A DNA stretch of 64,000 bases, taken from positions 1 through 64,000 of the forward strand of contig JBIIHW010000015.1 of assembly GCA_044235425.1 (NCBI GenBank). Reading direction: 5' to 3'. The notes under the pieces were generated by a model. It worked only from the letters and a program-made list of their open reading frames with translations. It made no database searches and was not told where the DNA came from. Made by a program: the position numbers and the translations under genes. Below, one piece after another: positions 51,664 through 60,300 of this stretch (positions within the stretch are counted from its first letter, which is position 1; each line of letters starts with the position of its first letter). The stretch is from JBJSXJ01 sp044235425 (GTDB taxonomy: Bacteria > Planctomycetota > Planctomycetia > Pirellulales > Pirellulaceae).

Positions 51664-52563
51664 TCATTCAAAATCCCGAAGATTGACATCTTCGGCTCGG
51701 ATCAAAGACCACCAGTCGACTGTACGACCGTTAGTCACATGATCGTACGGTAACCAAGCCTCGCCATTATCTCCCCAGGAATTCCCGGCGGAGTTGCGGA
51801 CTCGCAACGCACCGACGCTCTTACTGACTCTTTTCTTGTCATCGTAGCCAATGGCCATCATCGCGTGACCGGTGGTTTGCCGGGAATCATCAGCTTCAAA
51901 AAGAAACTCGCCTGTACAACCAGCCTTCGTGTCATGAAAGTAACGAATCTTGCCAAACATCAAGGGAAGGTCAAGCCAAAGATTAAGTTTAATCGAATCA
52001 AGTAACTGATCGTTTCTCTTCTTACCTTTTTTATCAAGTCGATAATACATCAGTGCTTGAAAATTTTGCGCGGCAGAAAAACAGAATGCGTCTGGTGCTT
52101 CATAGTCTGACGATTCATTAACAAATGGCTTGTTATAGGGGTAAAAAGTTGACGGTGGTGCTCCGAACAATACAAGCGACTGCATAGCCAATCGACTATA
52201 ACACCCTGCCACGTTCCTTTCCTTTTCGCTCATTAATTTTCGGCCGCAGTAATAAACAAACGATGGTGAAAATTGCTGTGATTTTGCGTGCTTGCCTTGA
52301 GTTTTTCGGGATTCACAAAATTTATGAAATTCCAACAAGGACACTGCTACTTGAGCTGTGCAAGTAGCATCTCTAAATTGTTGTTTGATAGTAATCTTAT
52401 TAATATCCGAAACAGTATAAGATGAGGGCGGGGTATGCTGTCGATCACCTTTGAGTGACCTTCTGCGATCTAATTCCGCTGCAATCGCTGGCTGCTCGGA
52501 CGTGTAATCACGAGAGTCAGGTCGATCAATGAGGAAGCATTGACGCGAAACGCTCACAAGCAT
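51664..52563 (-). CDS. Papain-like (C1A) cysteine peptidase without prodomain
   Basis: The protein has 299 residues and no signal peptide. The N-terminus carries the DSRDYTS motif usual at the start of mature C1A domains, and no papain-type propeptide is present. Catalytic elements: oxyanion Gln Q62 exactly six residues before C68 (QQFRDATCTA), H233 in TTGHAMMAIGY, and N257 in VRNSAGNSWGDNG. The Trp after the Cys and the Trp after the Asn of papain are replaced by Thr69 and Ala259. GC is about 35-40% in sampled lines, far below the flanks. A 128-residue gene lies 51 bases upstream on the same strand, and the Ser/Thr kinase lies before that. The peptidase is probably active; its target is unknown. 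Confidence 0.88.
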   Translation of the reverse strand: MLVSVSRQCFLIDRPDSRDYTSEQPAIAAELDRRRSLKGDRQHTPPSSYTVSDINKITIKQQFRDATCTAQVAVSLLEFHKFCESRKTQGKHAKSQQFSPSFVYYCGRKLMSEKERNVAGCYSRLAMQSLVLFGAPPSTFYPYNKPFVNESSDYEAPDAFCFSAAQNFQALMYYRLDKKGKKRNDQLLDSIKLNLWLDLPLMFGKIRYFHDTKAGCTGEFLFEADDSRQTTGHAMMAIGYDDKKRVSKSVGALRVRNSAGNSWGDNGEAWLPYDHVTNGRTVDWWSLIRAEDVNLRDFE

Positions 52564-52614
52564 CTTTCATATCCCATCTAAAACACTTTTTGAACTCAGG
52601 TTCTTTACTATCGT

Positions 52615-53001
52615 TTATGAGTATGTTTTGCCGCTAATGTTTGCAAGTCGATCGCTTTTCAGTGGGGTGTTCCATTCTATAAGCGCTGAGACAATGTATG
52701 ATTTTCCAACAACGATCGGAAAAGACATTTCCTGATAAAATCTGGCAACCTCTCGATTGTGACCTGATAAATAGTCCGGTGCAGCACGTAGCGTGTCATC
52801 GCTAGGTGGAGGTGCTGACGCTTCAGTAACGATGACGTGCAGTTTCTTGGATTTTCCGCCGTTTAATGCTCCGTTCACTCCGACCACTAGCATGCCGGGG
52901 CCGCCGGGAACGCCACCTGGAATTTTCCATCTTGCTGCAATTTGACCTCCCAACATCGGTACTTCATTGGTTTCCCCCTCAACGTTTTCTTTCTTGATCA
53001 T
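52615..53001 (-). CDS. Small beta-rich unknown protein between kinase and peptidase
   Basis: The protein has 128 residues with a charged N-terminus (MIKKENVEGETNE) and no signal peptide. It has a Gly/Pro-rich segment (KIPGGVPGGPGMLVVGVNG) and beta-strand-like stretches (KLHVIVTEAS, MSFPIVVGKSYIVSALIEW). I recognise no family. It is low in GC like the peptidase and lies 51 bases upstream of it and 104 bases downstream of the kinase, all on the minus strand, so the three may form one transcript. It might be an inhibitor, substrate or adaptor of the peptidase; that is inference from position only. Confidence 0.65.
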   Translation of the reverse strand: MIKKENVEGETNEVPMLGGQIAARWKIPGGVPGGPGMLVVGVNGALNGGKSKKLHVIVTEASAPPPSDDTLRAAPDYLSGHNREVARFYQEMSFPIVVGKSYIVSALIEWNTPLKSDRLANISGKTYS

Positions 53002-53105
53002 GACTAATTCTCCATTTAAAGAAACAACGCTAGACGCTATTTACTCGCAATTTGCTATTCAACGTATCAGCTGAAGATAAGTTTTTCAGCATAAAATGCT
53101 GCATG

Positions 53106-55067
53106 TTAATGTGGCGGGATCGGTAGTCGGATTCGCATATTGCGATATCGCCACTTGCTTCCCATTGTGTAAATTCCCGATCGATCTGTGCAATATATTT
53201 TTGGATATTTAGAAAAAATGGCTCGTTGATCCCGGAACTGTTTCACTATTAGGCCGTTGTGCTTAAGCTCTTCAGGCGAGCCTGAGTTAATTGTGATCTC
53301 AAACCTGTGCCATTCATATATTGAGCCAGGGAGTTCGATATCCTGTATTATGATCTCATCGTTGTCAACCGCTGCGGTGCTAAGGTCTCGTAGGTCTGTG
53401 ATATCGCAGCTCGACAGCAGCCACCGCAAGCGAATCTGTGAATCCGGACTGTTCATGCTGTTTGAAATGAGTATTGCGTGGGTTTGAATAATACCAGGAT
53501 CGTCATCCTTCAATTGGCCTCCTAGATAGAATCCAGCATACCAATGCTCTTTTTTTACCTCTGGATCGACTGACTCTGATTCGCACATTTCCAGGCTTAT
53601 TGTCATCGTATTAGCGTTCGTCACTCGCGGTTGATGGCCGCGTTCGGTATCTTGTCGGCCGTCAAAAGACCTCACTGGTTGTAGCAGGTTCGCCGCCGAA
53701 TATTTGTAGACCTGAAAATCGAGGAATACAGGGTACTGTGTCTGTACTTCGGTTATTCGACGAAACCACAGATGGGAATTCGGATTGCCTAGGGTTACTT
53801 CCAGATCATTGGCATCGGACGGCCAATGGAGTGCTTTTAATGGATATTCAGTTGGTATTGCGATTGACGCAGGTCCAAGTTTTTCCGGCGCAGTACCATA
53901 AAAAATTCCAAGAAACAGTGCTAAGAGTCCAGTAATTCCTAGAAAAAACTTGGCTGTGGGGCGTGTACGCGACGATAATTGACTCCAAAGTTTCCTCACC
54001 TTGGGCGCCAGTACGGTCTTGCCAGCCAGGAATCGGTCGAGGTCGTCGGCGAGTTCACCGGCGGTCTGATAGCGTTCATCGGGGTGAAAGGAAAGTGCGT
54101 GAAAGCAGATGCGCTCCAGCTGGCGGGAGATGTTGGGGTCGCGATCTCGCAGCAAGGTAGGCGTGGGCAGTGGTTGGCCGGGCGGCTGTCGCCACGTGCT
54201 GTCCAGGGGCGGCTGGCCGGTGAGCAGGAAGTAGAGAATCGAGCCGATCCCGTGGATATCTGAGCGTTCATCGGCCAGGCCTCGATGCTGCTCCGGGGCC
54301 ATCCAGAGCCACGTTCCCGGTGGCGGAGCGGAGCCCGTGGGCCCGAAGACAGCCTCCGTAAAATGCTCCGGATTCAATTTGGCGACACCAAAGTCGAGCA
54401 CCTTCACGCGGCCACGGACCTGGTCGAGCATGATGTTGCCAGGCTTTAAATCGCGATGGATGACGCCATGGTGGTGAGCGTGATCGATCGCACGAGCGAT
54501 GTCCCGAGTCCAGTTGGCAGCCACCTGCTCTGGCGGTAACGGCTGCACTAACTCTTTCAGTGTTTTGCCCTCAATTAATTCATAGCAGATAAAATCACGG
54601 CCGTTCGCTTCTCGGCCGGCATCCAAGAATTGAACAATGTGAGGATGTACCAGGGAACTCACCGCTTGGCGTTCAGCGGCAAATCGGGCCTTCGAACGGT
54701 CATCGTGATGCGTGACGTCCTGCAGTTTTTTGAGCGCTATTTGCTGGTTCGTTTGCCGATCCCAGGCCCGATAGACGACTCCATAGCCACCACGCCCCAG
54801 TTCACGCTGCAACAGGTAGCGGTTCTGCGTTCGCAGCAACGGAAACCGCTCGCCATAAGCCTCCCGCTCTCGGTCAGTTACTTGCTCGCCACGATGCTCT
54901 CGCAGATCAATTTCGGTTTCGACTAATTGCAAGGCAAGCTTGGTTCGTTCAGTTTCGTTCCAATGCTGCACTGTGCCCAGGAAATCCTCAATGCGGGGAC
55001 GATCTCCCGCCATGAAGCTCTCGGCGAAGTCGCTGACGATGTCAAACGTGTTCTGCCAGTCAATCAT
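53106..55067 (-). CDS. Transmembrane Ser/Thr protein kinase with extracytoplasmic LamG/DUF1080-like sensor
   Basis: The protein has 653 residues; ATG 55067 is preferred to an upstream in-frame TTG at 55106. Residues 1-80 are a helical N-terminal region. The Hanks-type kinase domain (about 83-350) has the Gly loop GRGGYGVVYRA (91-101), K113, HRDLKPGN (204-211), DFG (225-227) and APEQ, so it is an active RD kinase. A transmembrane helix (about 372-392) leads to an outside domain (about 400-653) ending GIYTMGSKWRYRNMRIR, typical of concanavalin/DUF1080-like folds that bind glycans. The sensor half has lower GC than the kinase half (sampled lines 32-52% versus 57-68%). It is divergent from the ECF sigma gene. 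Confidence 0.93.
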   Translation of the reverse strand: MIDWQNTFDIVSDFAESFMAGDRPRIEDFLGTVQHWNETERTKLALQLVETEIDLREHRGEQVTDREREAYGERFPLLRTQNRYLLQRELGRGGYGVVYRAWDRQTNQQIALKKLQDVTHHDDRSKARFAAERQAVSSLVHPHIVQFLDAGREANGRDFICYELIEGKTLKELVQPLPPEQVAANWTRDIARAIDHAHHHGVIHRDLKPGNIMLDQVRGRVKVLDFGVAKLNPEHFTEAVFGPTGSAPPPGTWLWMAPEQHRGLADERSDIHGIGSILYFLLTGQPPLDSTWRQPPGQPLPTPTLLRDRDPNISRQLERICFHALSFHPDERYQTAGELADDLDRFLAGKTVLAPKVRKLWSQLSSRTRPTAKFFLGITGLLALFLGIFYGTAPEKLGPASIAIPTEYPLKALHWPSDANDLEVTLGNPNSHLWFRRITEVQTQYPVFLDFQVYKYSAANLLQPVRSFDGRQDTERGHQPRVTNANTMTISLEMCESESVDPEVKKEHWYAGFYLGGQLKDDDPGIIQTHAILISNSMNSPDSQIRLRWLLSSCDITDLRDLSTAAVDNDEIIIQDIELPGSIYEWHRFEITINSGSPEELKHNGLIVKQFRDQRAIFSKYPKIYCTDRSGIYTMGSKWRYRNMRIRLPIPPH

Positions 55068-55732
55068 GGCGGGTCTCGCGCTGACGAAACAATTGCGATG
55101 GAACAACCAAGCGTCGTGCGGAACAGCGAACCGCGAAGGTGACGCATACTACGATTCCCTATCATGCGATTCAACTACTTAACTAGGAAAAGAGGAAAAT
55201 AATAGAGCACCCGTGAGCAGCGATTAAATCAGCGAACAATTCCTACCTCATTGAGGTTAATCAGGTGAAGCCGGGAATTTGGGACAATCGAAATCATTTT
55301 TTTACATCTTTTTTACATCTGGGTTTATTTGAGGTAGCCGCGGCTAATACCGTCAAAAGCCTGGCCCAAACGCGAGGGCCTAAAGAAGGCATCCTGGGAC
55401 AGCCGCGCTATGCCTGGGAAAGTCCCACAGCGACAGCCGCGACCGACCTGTCTTCGCGGTGGCAATCCACGAAAATCCCGGATGCTCCTGTTTTTGCACA
55501 TCGGACGAAGTCGTGCGAGGACTCGAAAAAGGTTTCCAACGGGTGTCTTGTGGGCGGCATCGATCAAGACATGGAGCGCAGATTGATCGAGCAGAGAAAG
55601 CTATTGATATTGTTTCTGAATGAGCGGTATTCTTTAACGCAAGTAATAACTGCCCGTATTCTTCTTAGTGCGGCGGTCGGTTGGTGTGGTTGTTCGTCGC
55701 AAGCAGTGCTTTTGTTTTGAGGAACTCAGATC
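55068..55732. other. 665-base divergent region between kinase and ECF sigma genes
   Basis: No convincing gene is seen; one open frame (55265-55720) has no ribosome site and odd composition. On the minus strand TTGAAT-N17-TAGTAT (see separate entry) may drive the kinase. A tandem 11-bp repeat TTTTTTACATC occurs twice at 55298-55319 in a T-rich stretch and might be a regulatory site. The long region and the divergent arrangement fit shared control. Confidence 0.55.
55146..55174 (-). promoter_or_regulatory. Weak sigma70-like promoter for the kinase
   Basis: On the minus strand TTGAAT (55174-55169), 17-base spacer, TAGTAT (55151-55146), each four of six consensus matches, lies about 80 bases before the kinase ATG. 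Confidence 0.3.
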
Positions 55733-56449
55733 ATGGCGGGTACCGGTAACGGCAATTCTTCCGGTTGGCATGATGAGATCTGGGAGTGGTTTTTGAAATC
55801 ATACGACGGAGATCATGACTCCTGGAGCAAACTGGTCGACTTCTATCGAGCTCGATTACGGAGATACATTGAGGGACAGATGGATCATAACTATCAGTCC
55901 CGTTTTGACCGGTCCGATGTTGTCCAGGAGGTCTATCTGACGATGTTGACCAGTTCAAGCGACGCTCCTCCGAGCAACTTTGAGCATGTCATCACGGAGG
56001 AAGCACGAAAGCGACTCGTCTGGGACAACCTCAAAGTGATTGCACGGCGACGACTGGGGGACCTTTACGCAAAACATAACGCACAGTGTCGTGATATTAT
56101 GCGTGAACGAGTCCCGCTGAGCTTAGACGGGCAGCGGGACTACATCGAAGCTTTTCTGAGTCAGTTTGTCAGCGGTTCTGCGGAAGCACCGGCAACGCGC
56201 GTGCTGCGTGCTGAGGAAAACTCCTTCATGAAGGGGCGGATCGAGGAAGCACTGGCGACGTTGTCGGAAGACGATCAGACGATCATGCTCCGCTTCTGGG
56301 AACTGAAATTTGAAAATGCTGACGTCAAGCTCCATTGTCTGGAGCTGGCCCATCAGAAACAGATTTCAGAGTCTGCGGCTGCACAGCGCATTAAACGAGC
56401 GAAACGTCGATTCAATGAAGCGCTCGAGGAGATGGGAGTTTTCCACTAG
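55733..56449 (+). CDS. ECF-type RNA polymerase sigma factor
   Basis: The protein has 238 residues, longer than typical ECFs (about 190). Region 2 (about 22-95) includes DRSDVVQEVYLTML, the core-binding 2.2 helix; region 4 (about 175-235) has RIEEALATLSEDDQTIMLRF and the HTH with SESAAAQRIKRAKRRF. It lacks an adjacent anti-sigma gene. Its divergent partner is a Ser/Thr kinase, the arrangement of planctomycete and other ECFs thought to be switched by phosphorylation (known in Vibrio EcfP/PknT-type pairs). The target promoters cannot be told here; the local low-GC genes are natural candidates. Confidence 0.92.
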   Translation: MAGTGNGNSSGWHDEIWEWFLKSYDGDHDSWSKLVDFYRARLRRYIEGQMDHNYQSRFDRSDVVQEVYLTMLTSSSDAPPSNFEHVITEEARKRLVWDNLKVIARRRLGDLYAKHNAQCRDIMRERVPLSLDGQRDYIEAFLSQFVSGSAEAPATRVLRAEENSFMKGRIEEALATLSEDDQTIMLRFWELKFENADVKLHCLELAHQKQISESAAAQRIKRAKRRFNEALEEMGVFH

Positions 56450-56504
56450 CTTTTCTGGTTCGCATCCATCCCGGCGCCGGTGTCGTTCCAGCTGAAGAAG
56501 CAAC

Positions 56505-57587
56505 TCAAGCAGCGCGGCGGGCGGCACCTTCGGCCAAGCGTCGCAGCGCCACGCCGCTCACCAGTTCAGGCGTAATATCTCGGACGCAGCGGTTATGTCC
56601 GAGCGGGCAGTCGTTGGCGCGGCACGGCGAACAAGGCAGGCGAAGCGTAATTGCCTGCTCGCCGGGATGATAGTTGAAATTGACTGCCGGATCCGTCGGG
56701 CCGCAGATTACCAGCGACGGAACTCGAAACGCGGCCGCGATATGACGCGGACCACTGTCGGTGGTCACGACGAGGTTCGAGCGGCGGATGACTGCTTTGC
56801 TGACTCCGAGCGACAAGTCTTGGTCTGCCATACTCAGCACGCGAGCATGATTTGCGGCGGACGCGATGTGTGCGGCGAGCTCACGCTCTTCGCCGGGACC
56901 ACACAGCACCAGCACGGCCGCCGCTGACTCGCTGGCCACTTTGCGAGCAAAAGCGACGCAGTGCTCCAGTGGCCAGCGCCGAGCGCTGCAGGTGGCTGCA
57001 CCGAAATTCAGCGCTACGACATGCGATGCTTGATGCAGTCGCAGATTGTTCCAGATCTGATTGGCAAGCGTTTCGCTTGTAGTATCGGTTGCCAGTTCCA
57101 GTCGCGGTTCGACGGGAGGTGAAGCCCCCATGGCGAGCGCCAAGCCGAGGTAATCGTCGACCTGCGAATGACGGCGAGATTTATGCGTGGCAGGCCAAAC
57201 AGGAACGCGTTCGGTGAGTAACGCTCCACGCCATTGTCGAGCGTAGCCGATGCGGCGTTTGATTCCCGACCGCCAGGCCATCAGAGCCACGGTCATCGAA
57301 TTGGGTAACAAGATCGCCGTATCCACTCCGCGATCACGCAGCGCCGCACGTACCGCAGGTGAATCCGAATCGGGGCGGCGAGGATCTCGATTCCAGGGTA
57401 AATAATCGTCGAACCAAGGCGTGCCGGCAAGGAGCTGCTGGAGTACCGATCGTCCGACGCCCAGAAAACGAGTTGGTGCGGGCCACAGGCTGCGCAGCGC
57501 TCGTAACGTCGGCGTGGCCATCACCGTGTCGCCCAGCCACGTTGGCAAAAAAACTGCGACCTGTTGCGGTGCATGTATCTGGTTCAA
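56505..57587 (-). CDS. waaF: Glycosyltransferase family 9, ADP-heptose:LPS heptosyltransferase (WaaF-like)
   Basis: The protein has 360 residues. N-terminal VAVFLPTWLGDTVMATPTLRALR is the GT9 signature; later VALNFGAATCSARRWP and VTTDSGPRHIAAAF match the ADP-heptose-binding lobe. It adds L-glycero-D-manno-heptose in the LPS inner core, on the cytoplasmic face. It follows lpxK by 74 bases on the same strand, so an LPS operon is likely. A planctomycete with lpxK and this gene has a lipid A-based outer membrane. Confidence 0.92.
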   Translation of the reverse strand: MNQIHAPQQVAVFLPTWLGDTVMATPTLRALRSLWPAPTRFLGVGRSVLQQLLAGTPWFDDYLPWNRDPRRPDSDSPAVRAALRDRGVDTAILLPNSMTVALMAWRSGIKRRIGYARQWRGALLTERVPVWPATHKSRRHSQVDDYLGLALAMGASPPVEPRLELATDTTSETLANQIWNNLRLHQASHVVALNFGAATCSARRWPLEHCVAFARKVASESAAAVLVLCGPGEERELAAHIASAANHARVLSMADQDLSLGVSKAVIRRSNLVVTTDSGPRHIAAAFRVPSLVICGPTDPAVNFNYHPGEQAITLRLPCSPCRANDCPLGHNRCVRDITPELVSGVALRRLAEGAARRAA

Positions 57588-57661
57588 GCGTGCATCCTAC
57601 ACAACCAAGTTCCTGTGAAAGCGTGTTCATCCCATATTTTCGGCGTTCGCGTCAAGTTCAA

Positions 57662-58795
57662 TTACTGGGAGTCAACGATGCGGGTCTGTAAAAGTCGCAA
57701 AAACTCCTCTTGACCACTTACGAGCTGCAGTTCTGTGGACAGGGACCAAAGCGGGAGACTTCCCAGCGTTTGATAGGGAATTTTGACCAGATCTTTGCCG
57801 GTGCACAGCAGCCCCGTGGCCTCTCGTTCCTGCTCACTCCAGGCGGCTAAATCAGCATAATCCTTGGCCGAATAGGCATGATGGTCGGGGTACTCGCGCC
57901 AGCCAACAACCGGGGTGTTCGCGGCCTGCAGCGTGCGACGAAAGCCTAGCGGATTGCCAATTCCGCAAAAGGCTAGCCAGCGGCCGCGCTGCAGTTCGTC
58001 CAGGCTGGCGGTTGTTCCATCGGCCGCTCTAAGCCGGCTCGGACGCTGCGCAACTTCCAACCAGAGCGCTGTCGGGGCTAATTTGTGTACTCGCTGTCGG
58101 ACTGCTGCCCGCTGATCCAGCGAGAGCAAATCGCTGCGAGTCAGCACTACGACGTCTGCTCGCCGCAGCGACTCGACCGGCTCCCGCAGCCAGCCACGGG
58201 GCAGCAAATGTTCGCCGCCGAACGGGTCGAGTCCATCGAGCAGCACAATATCGAGGTCACGCTGCAGGCGTCGATGCTGAAAGGCATCGTCGGCCACAAT
58301 CACTCGCACCGCATGCTGAGCGATCAGACGCTGACAAGCCAGCACTCGTCGGGGATTCTGTTCATGAGGCACCCGTGGCAGAAGCTGAGCCAGTTCTTGC
58401 GCCTCGTCGTTGGGACGTCGTCCATCACCGCCGTAGCCGCGACTGACAATTCCAACTGGGCAACCACTCGCGCGCACCATTTCAAGAGTCTGGGGCTGGG
58501 AAGCAGCGACGGTACTGAGCGGTTCGTGGTGCTGCTGGAACTGCTGCAGGAGCAGATTGACCAGCCACGCGACGAAGGGTGTTTTTCCGGTTCCGCCGAC
58601 GGTGAGATTACCGACACTAATCACGCGTGCCGCGACACGCTCGGCCGGGCGTCGGCCCTCGTCGAACGCTCGATTGCGACGGCGCATCATCCAGGCATAG
58701 GGCAATTCCGCGCACCCGAGCAGGGTGCGGGCGATGGAGCCCAAGACGGTTCGGCGTCCGCTCAGCAGCTCGCGATACCACGCGACAAAACTCAT
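57662..58795 (-). CDS. lpxK: Tetraacyldisaccharide 4'-kinase
   Basis: The protein has 377 residues from ATG 58795, which has GAGG seven bases upstream and begins MSFVAWYRELLSGRR, usual for the family; the 27-residue upstream extension looks spurious. LpxK phosphorylates the 4' position of the lipid A disaccharide. Seen: the variant P-loop SVGNLTVGGTGKTPFV (about 56-71), SRGYGG, DDAFQHRRLQRDLDIVLLD and the C-terminal FCGIGNPLGFRRTL. An N-terminal amphipathic segment holds it at the inner membrane. It is adjacent to the GT9 gene. Confidence 0.95.
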   Translation of the reverse strand: MSFVAWYRELLSGRRTVLGSIARTLLGCAELPYAWMMRRRNRAFDEGRRPAERVAARVISVGNLTVGGTGKTPFVAWLVNLLLQQFQQHHEPLSTVAASQPQTLEMVRASGCPVGIVSRGYGGDGRRPNDEAQELAQLLPRVPHEQNPRRVLACQRLIAQHAVRVIVADDAFQHRRLQRDLDIVLLDGLDPFGGEHLLPRGWLREPVESLRRADVVVLTRSDLLSLDQRAAVRQRVHKLAPTALWLEVAQRPSRLRAADGTTASLDELQRGRWLAFCGIGNPLGFRRTLQAANTPVVGWREYPDHHAYSAKDYADLAAWSEQEREATGLLCTGKDLVKIPYQTLGSLPLWSLSTELQLVSGQEEFLRLLQTRIVDSQ

Positions 58796-58965
58796 GCCCT
58801 GACCTCGATCCCGCGTGCCCGGGTGGGGAGTTCGAAAACGAGGGGGGACGGTATCAAAACGGATGTTGGCGGTCAATTCAAACCAGAAAATGTCGCTTGC
58901 CTCGACCTGCCGTTCGTGCCATAACAGGCGACCATCAATCGATTCGAATGGATGGGAGTAACCTG

Positions 58966-60291
58966 ATGCGCCAAACTCAAACGATCCTTACTCTGTTTCT
59001 CGGCTGTTGTTTTTGGTGGGGATGCAGCATGTCGCGCGTGGTGAACGGGGCGGAAGAGGCGGGGGCTAACGCGACGTCTCGGGCAGGTTCAGTGCCGATT
59101 AAAGGATCGCTCGTCATCATTGGTGGTTCGGCGCGAAATGACCATCAGGAAATCTGGAATGAACTGTTGCGATTAGCGGGCGGCAGTCGGCCAAAGATCG
59201 CGGTTTTCCCGTGTGCGAGCAATTATCCGCTGAAATATGGACAGCGGGCAGTCGAGTTATTGCAGCGGCATGGTGCCGATGCTTTTCTCGTACCACTGGC
59301 TCCCACGGGCATTGACGGCTCCAATCCGCACCAAGTGGCCCAAGATCCGGCGATCATTGAACAGCTGCGTGGCAGTCGAGGTGTCTTCTTTATCGGCGGC
59401 TCGCAAAACCGTATTCGCGAATCGCTGGTTACCGCCGACCGAAAGCAGTCGCCGCTGCTGGAGGCCATCTGGGATCTGTACCGTCGTGGGGGAGTGATTG
59501 GCGGCACGAGTGCCGGTGCGGCCATCATGAGTCAGGTGATGTTTCGCGAGCCGGGGAGCGTGCTGAACACCATGCTCAATGGCGTCACCATGGGGAAAGA
59601 GATCGACCATGGACTAGGTTTTCTCACGAATGGTTGGTTCGTCGATCAGCACTGTCTGGTGCGCGGCCGATTTGCACGAGCCATGGTGGCGATGCAGCAG
59701 CAGAAGCTGGATTTTGGAATCGGTATTGATGAGGACTCGGCGCTGGTCGTCGAGCAGGGAGTGACCGCGCGGGTGATTGGTCACCGGGGAGCAGTGATGC
59801 TGGATTTGTCACAGGCGACACGGGATGAATCGGTGGCGAGTTTCAATGTGAAGAATGCTCGCGTATCGTACCTCAATAACGGCGATCAGCTGAATCTCCT
59901 GACGCACGAGATCTCTCCCGCACCGGCAAAACTGGCGGAGCGCAAGATTGACCCGAATTCGCCTGAGTTTCGCCCCTTCACCAATCGCCGACTGTTTTAT
60001 ACGGATATCCTGGCAAACACCGCTCTGCACGACGTTTTGACACGGGTGATTGAGCATCGAGATGGACTGGCGATCGGTCTGGCGTTTGATGGAGCCAAGG
60101 CGTTGGATGGACAAACAAGTGGATTTGAATTCAAATTCTATCGGGGCAACGATAGTTTGGGGTGGGAATCGGAAACAAACGGCACCACCGACTGCACAAT
60201 CAAGAACATTCATTTGGATGTCCGACCGGTGGTGATTCACGGACCGCTCTATGGAGATGCCGTGAGTAGTCAGCGTCCGAGCGGCAATTAA
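58966..60291 (+). CDS. Exported cyanophycinase (peptidase S51)
   Basis: The protein has 441 residues; ATG 58966 has GGGAG eight bases upstream. A signal segment (about 6-25; FLGCCFWWGCS) may be a lipoprotein signal, but the lipobox is poor. The S51 core: SLVIIGGSARND, FPCASNYPL, FFIGGSQNR, the nucleophile elbow GGTSAGAA (S182), DHGLGFL and DQHCLVRGR (His). The enzyme hydrolyses cyanophycin to beta-Asp-Arg dipeptides or acts on related beta-aspartyl peptides. Export implies external substrate. The Asp/Glu symporter starts nine bases after its stop, which fits uptake of the products. Confidence 0.93.
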   Translation: MRQTQTILTLFLGCCFWWGCSMSRVVNGAEEAGANATSRAGSVPIKGSLVIIGGSARNDHQEIWNELLRLAGGSRPKIAVFPCASNYPLKYGQRAVELLQRHGADAFLVPLAPTGIDGSNPHQVAQDPAIIEQLRGSRGVFFIGGSQNRIRESLVTADRKQSPLLEAIWDLYRRGGVIGGTSAGAAIMSQVMFREPGSVLNTMLNGVTMGKEIDHGLGFLTNGWFVDQHCLVRGRFARAMVAMQQQKLDFGIGIDEDSALVVEQGVTARVIGHRGAVMLDLSQATRDESVASFNVKNARVSYLNNGDQLNLLTHEISPAPAKLAERKIDPNSPEFRPFTNRRLFYTDILANTALHDVLTRVIEHRDGLAIGLAFDGAKALDGQTSGFEFKFYRGNDSLGWESETNGTTDCTIKNIHLDVRPVVIHGPLYGDAVSSQRPSGN

Positions 60292-60300
60292 ACGATCGCG

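Noticed and set aside
55265..55720. Open frame of 151 codons between kinase and sigma genes
   Set aside because: GTG start without a ribosome site, mixed composition, no recognisable segment; more likely a regulatory region.
58085..58924. Plus-strand open frame of 279 codons
   Set aside because: Antisense to lpxK; no ribosome site or recognisable protein.
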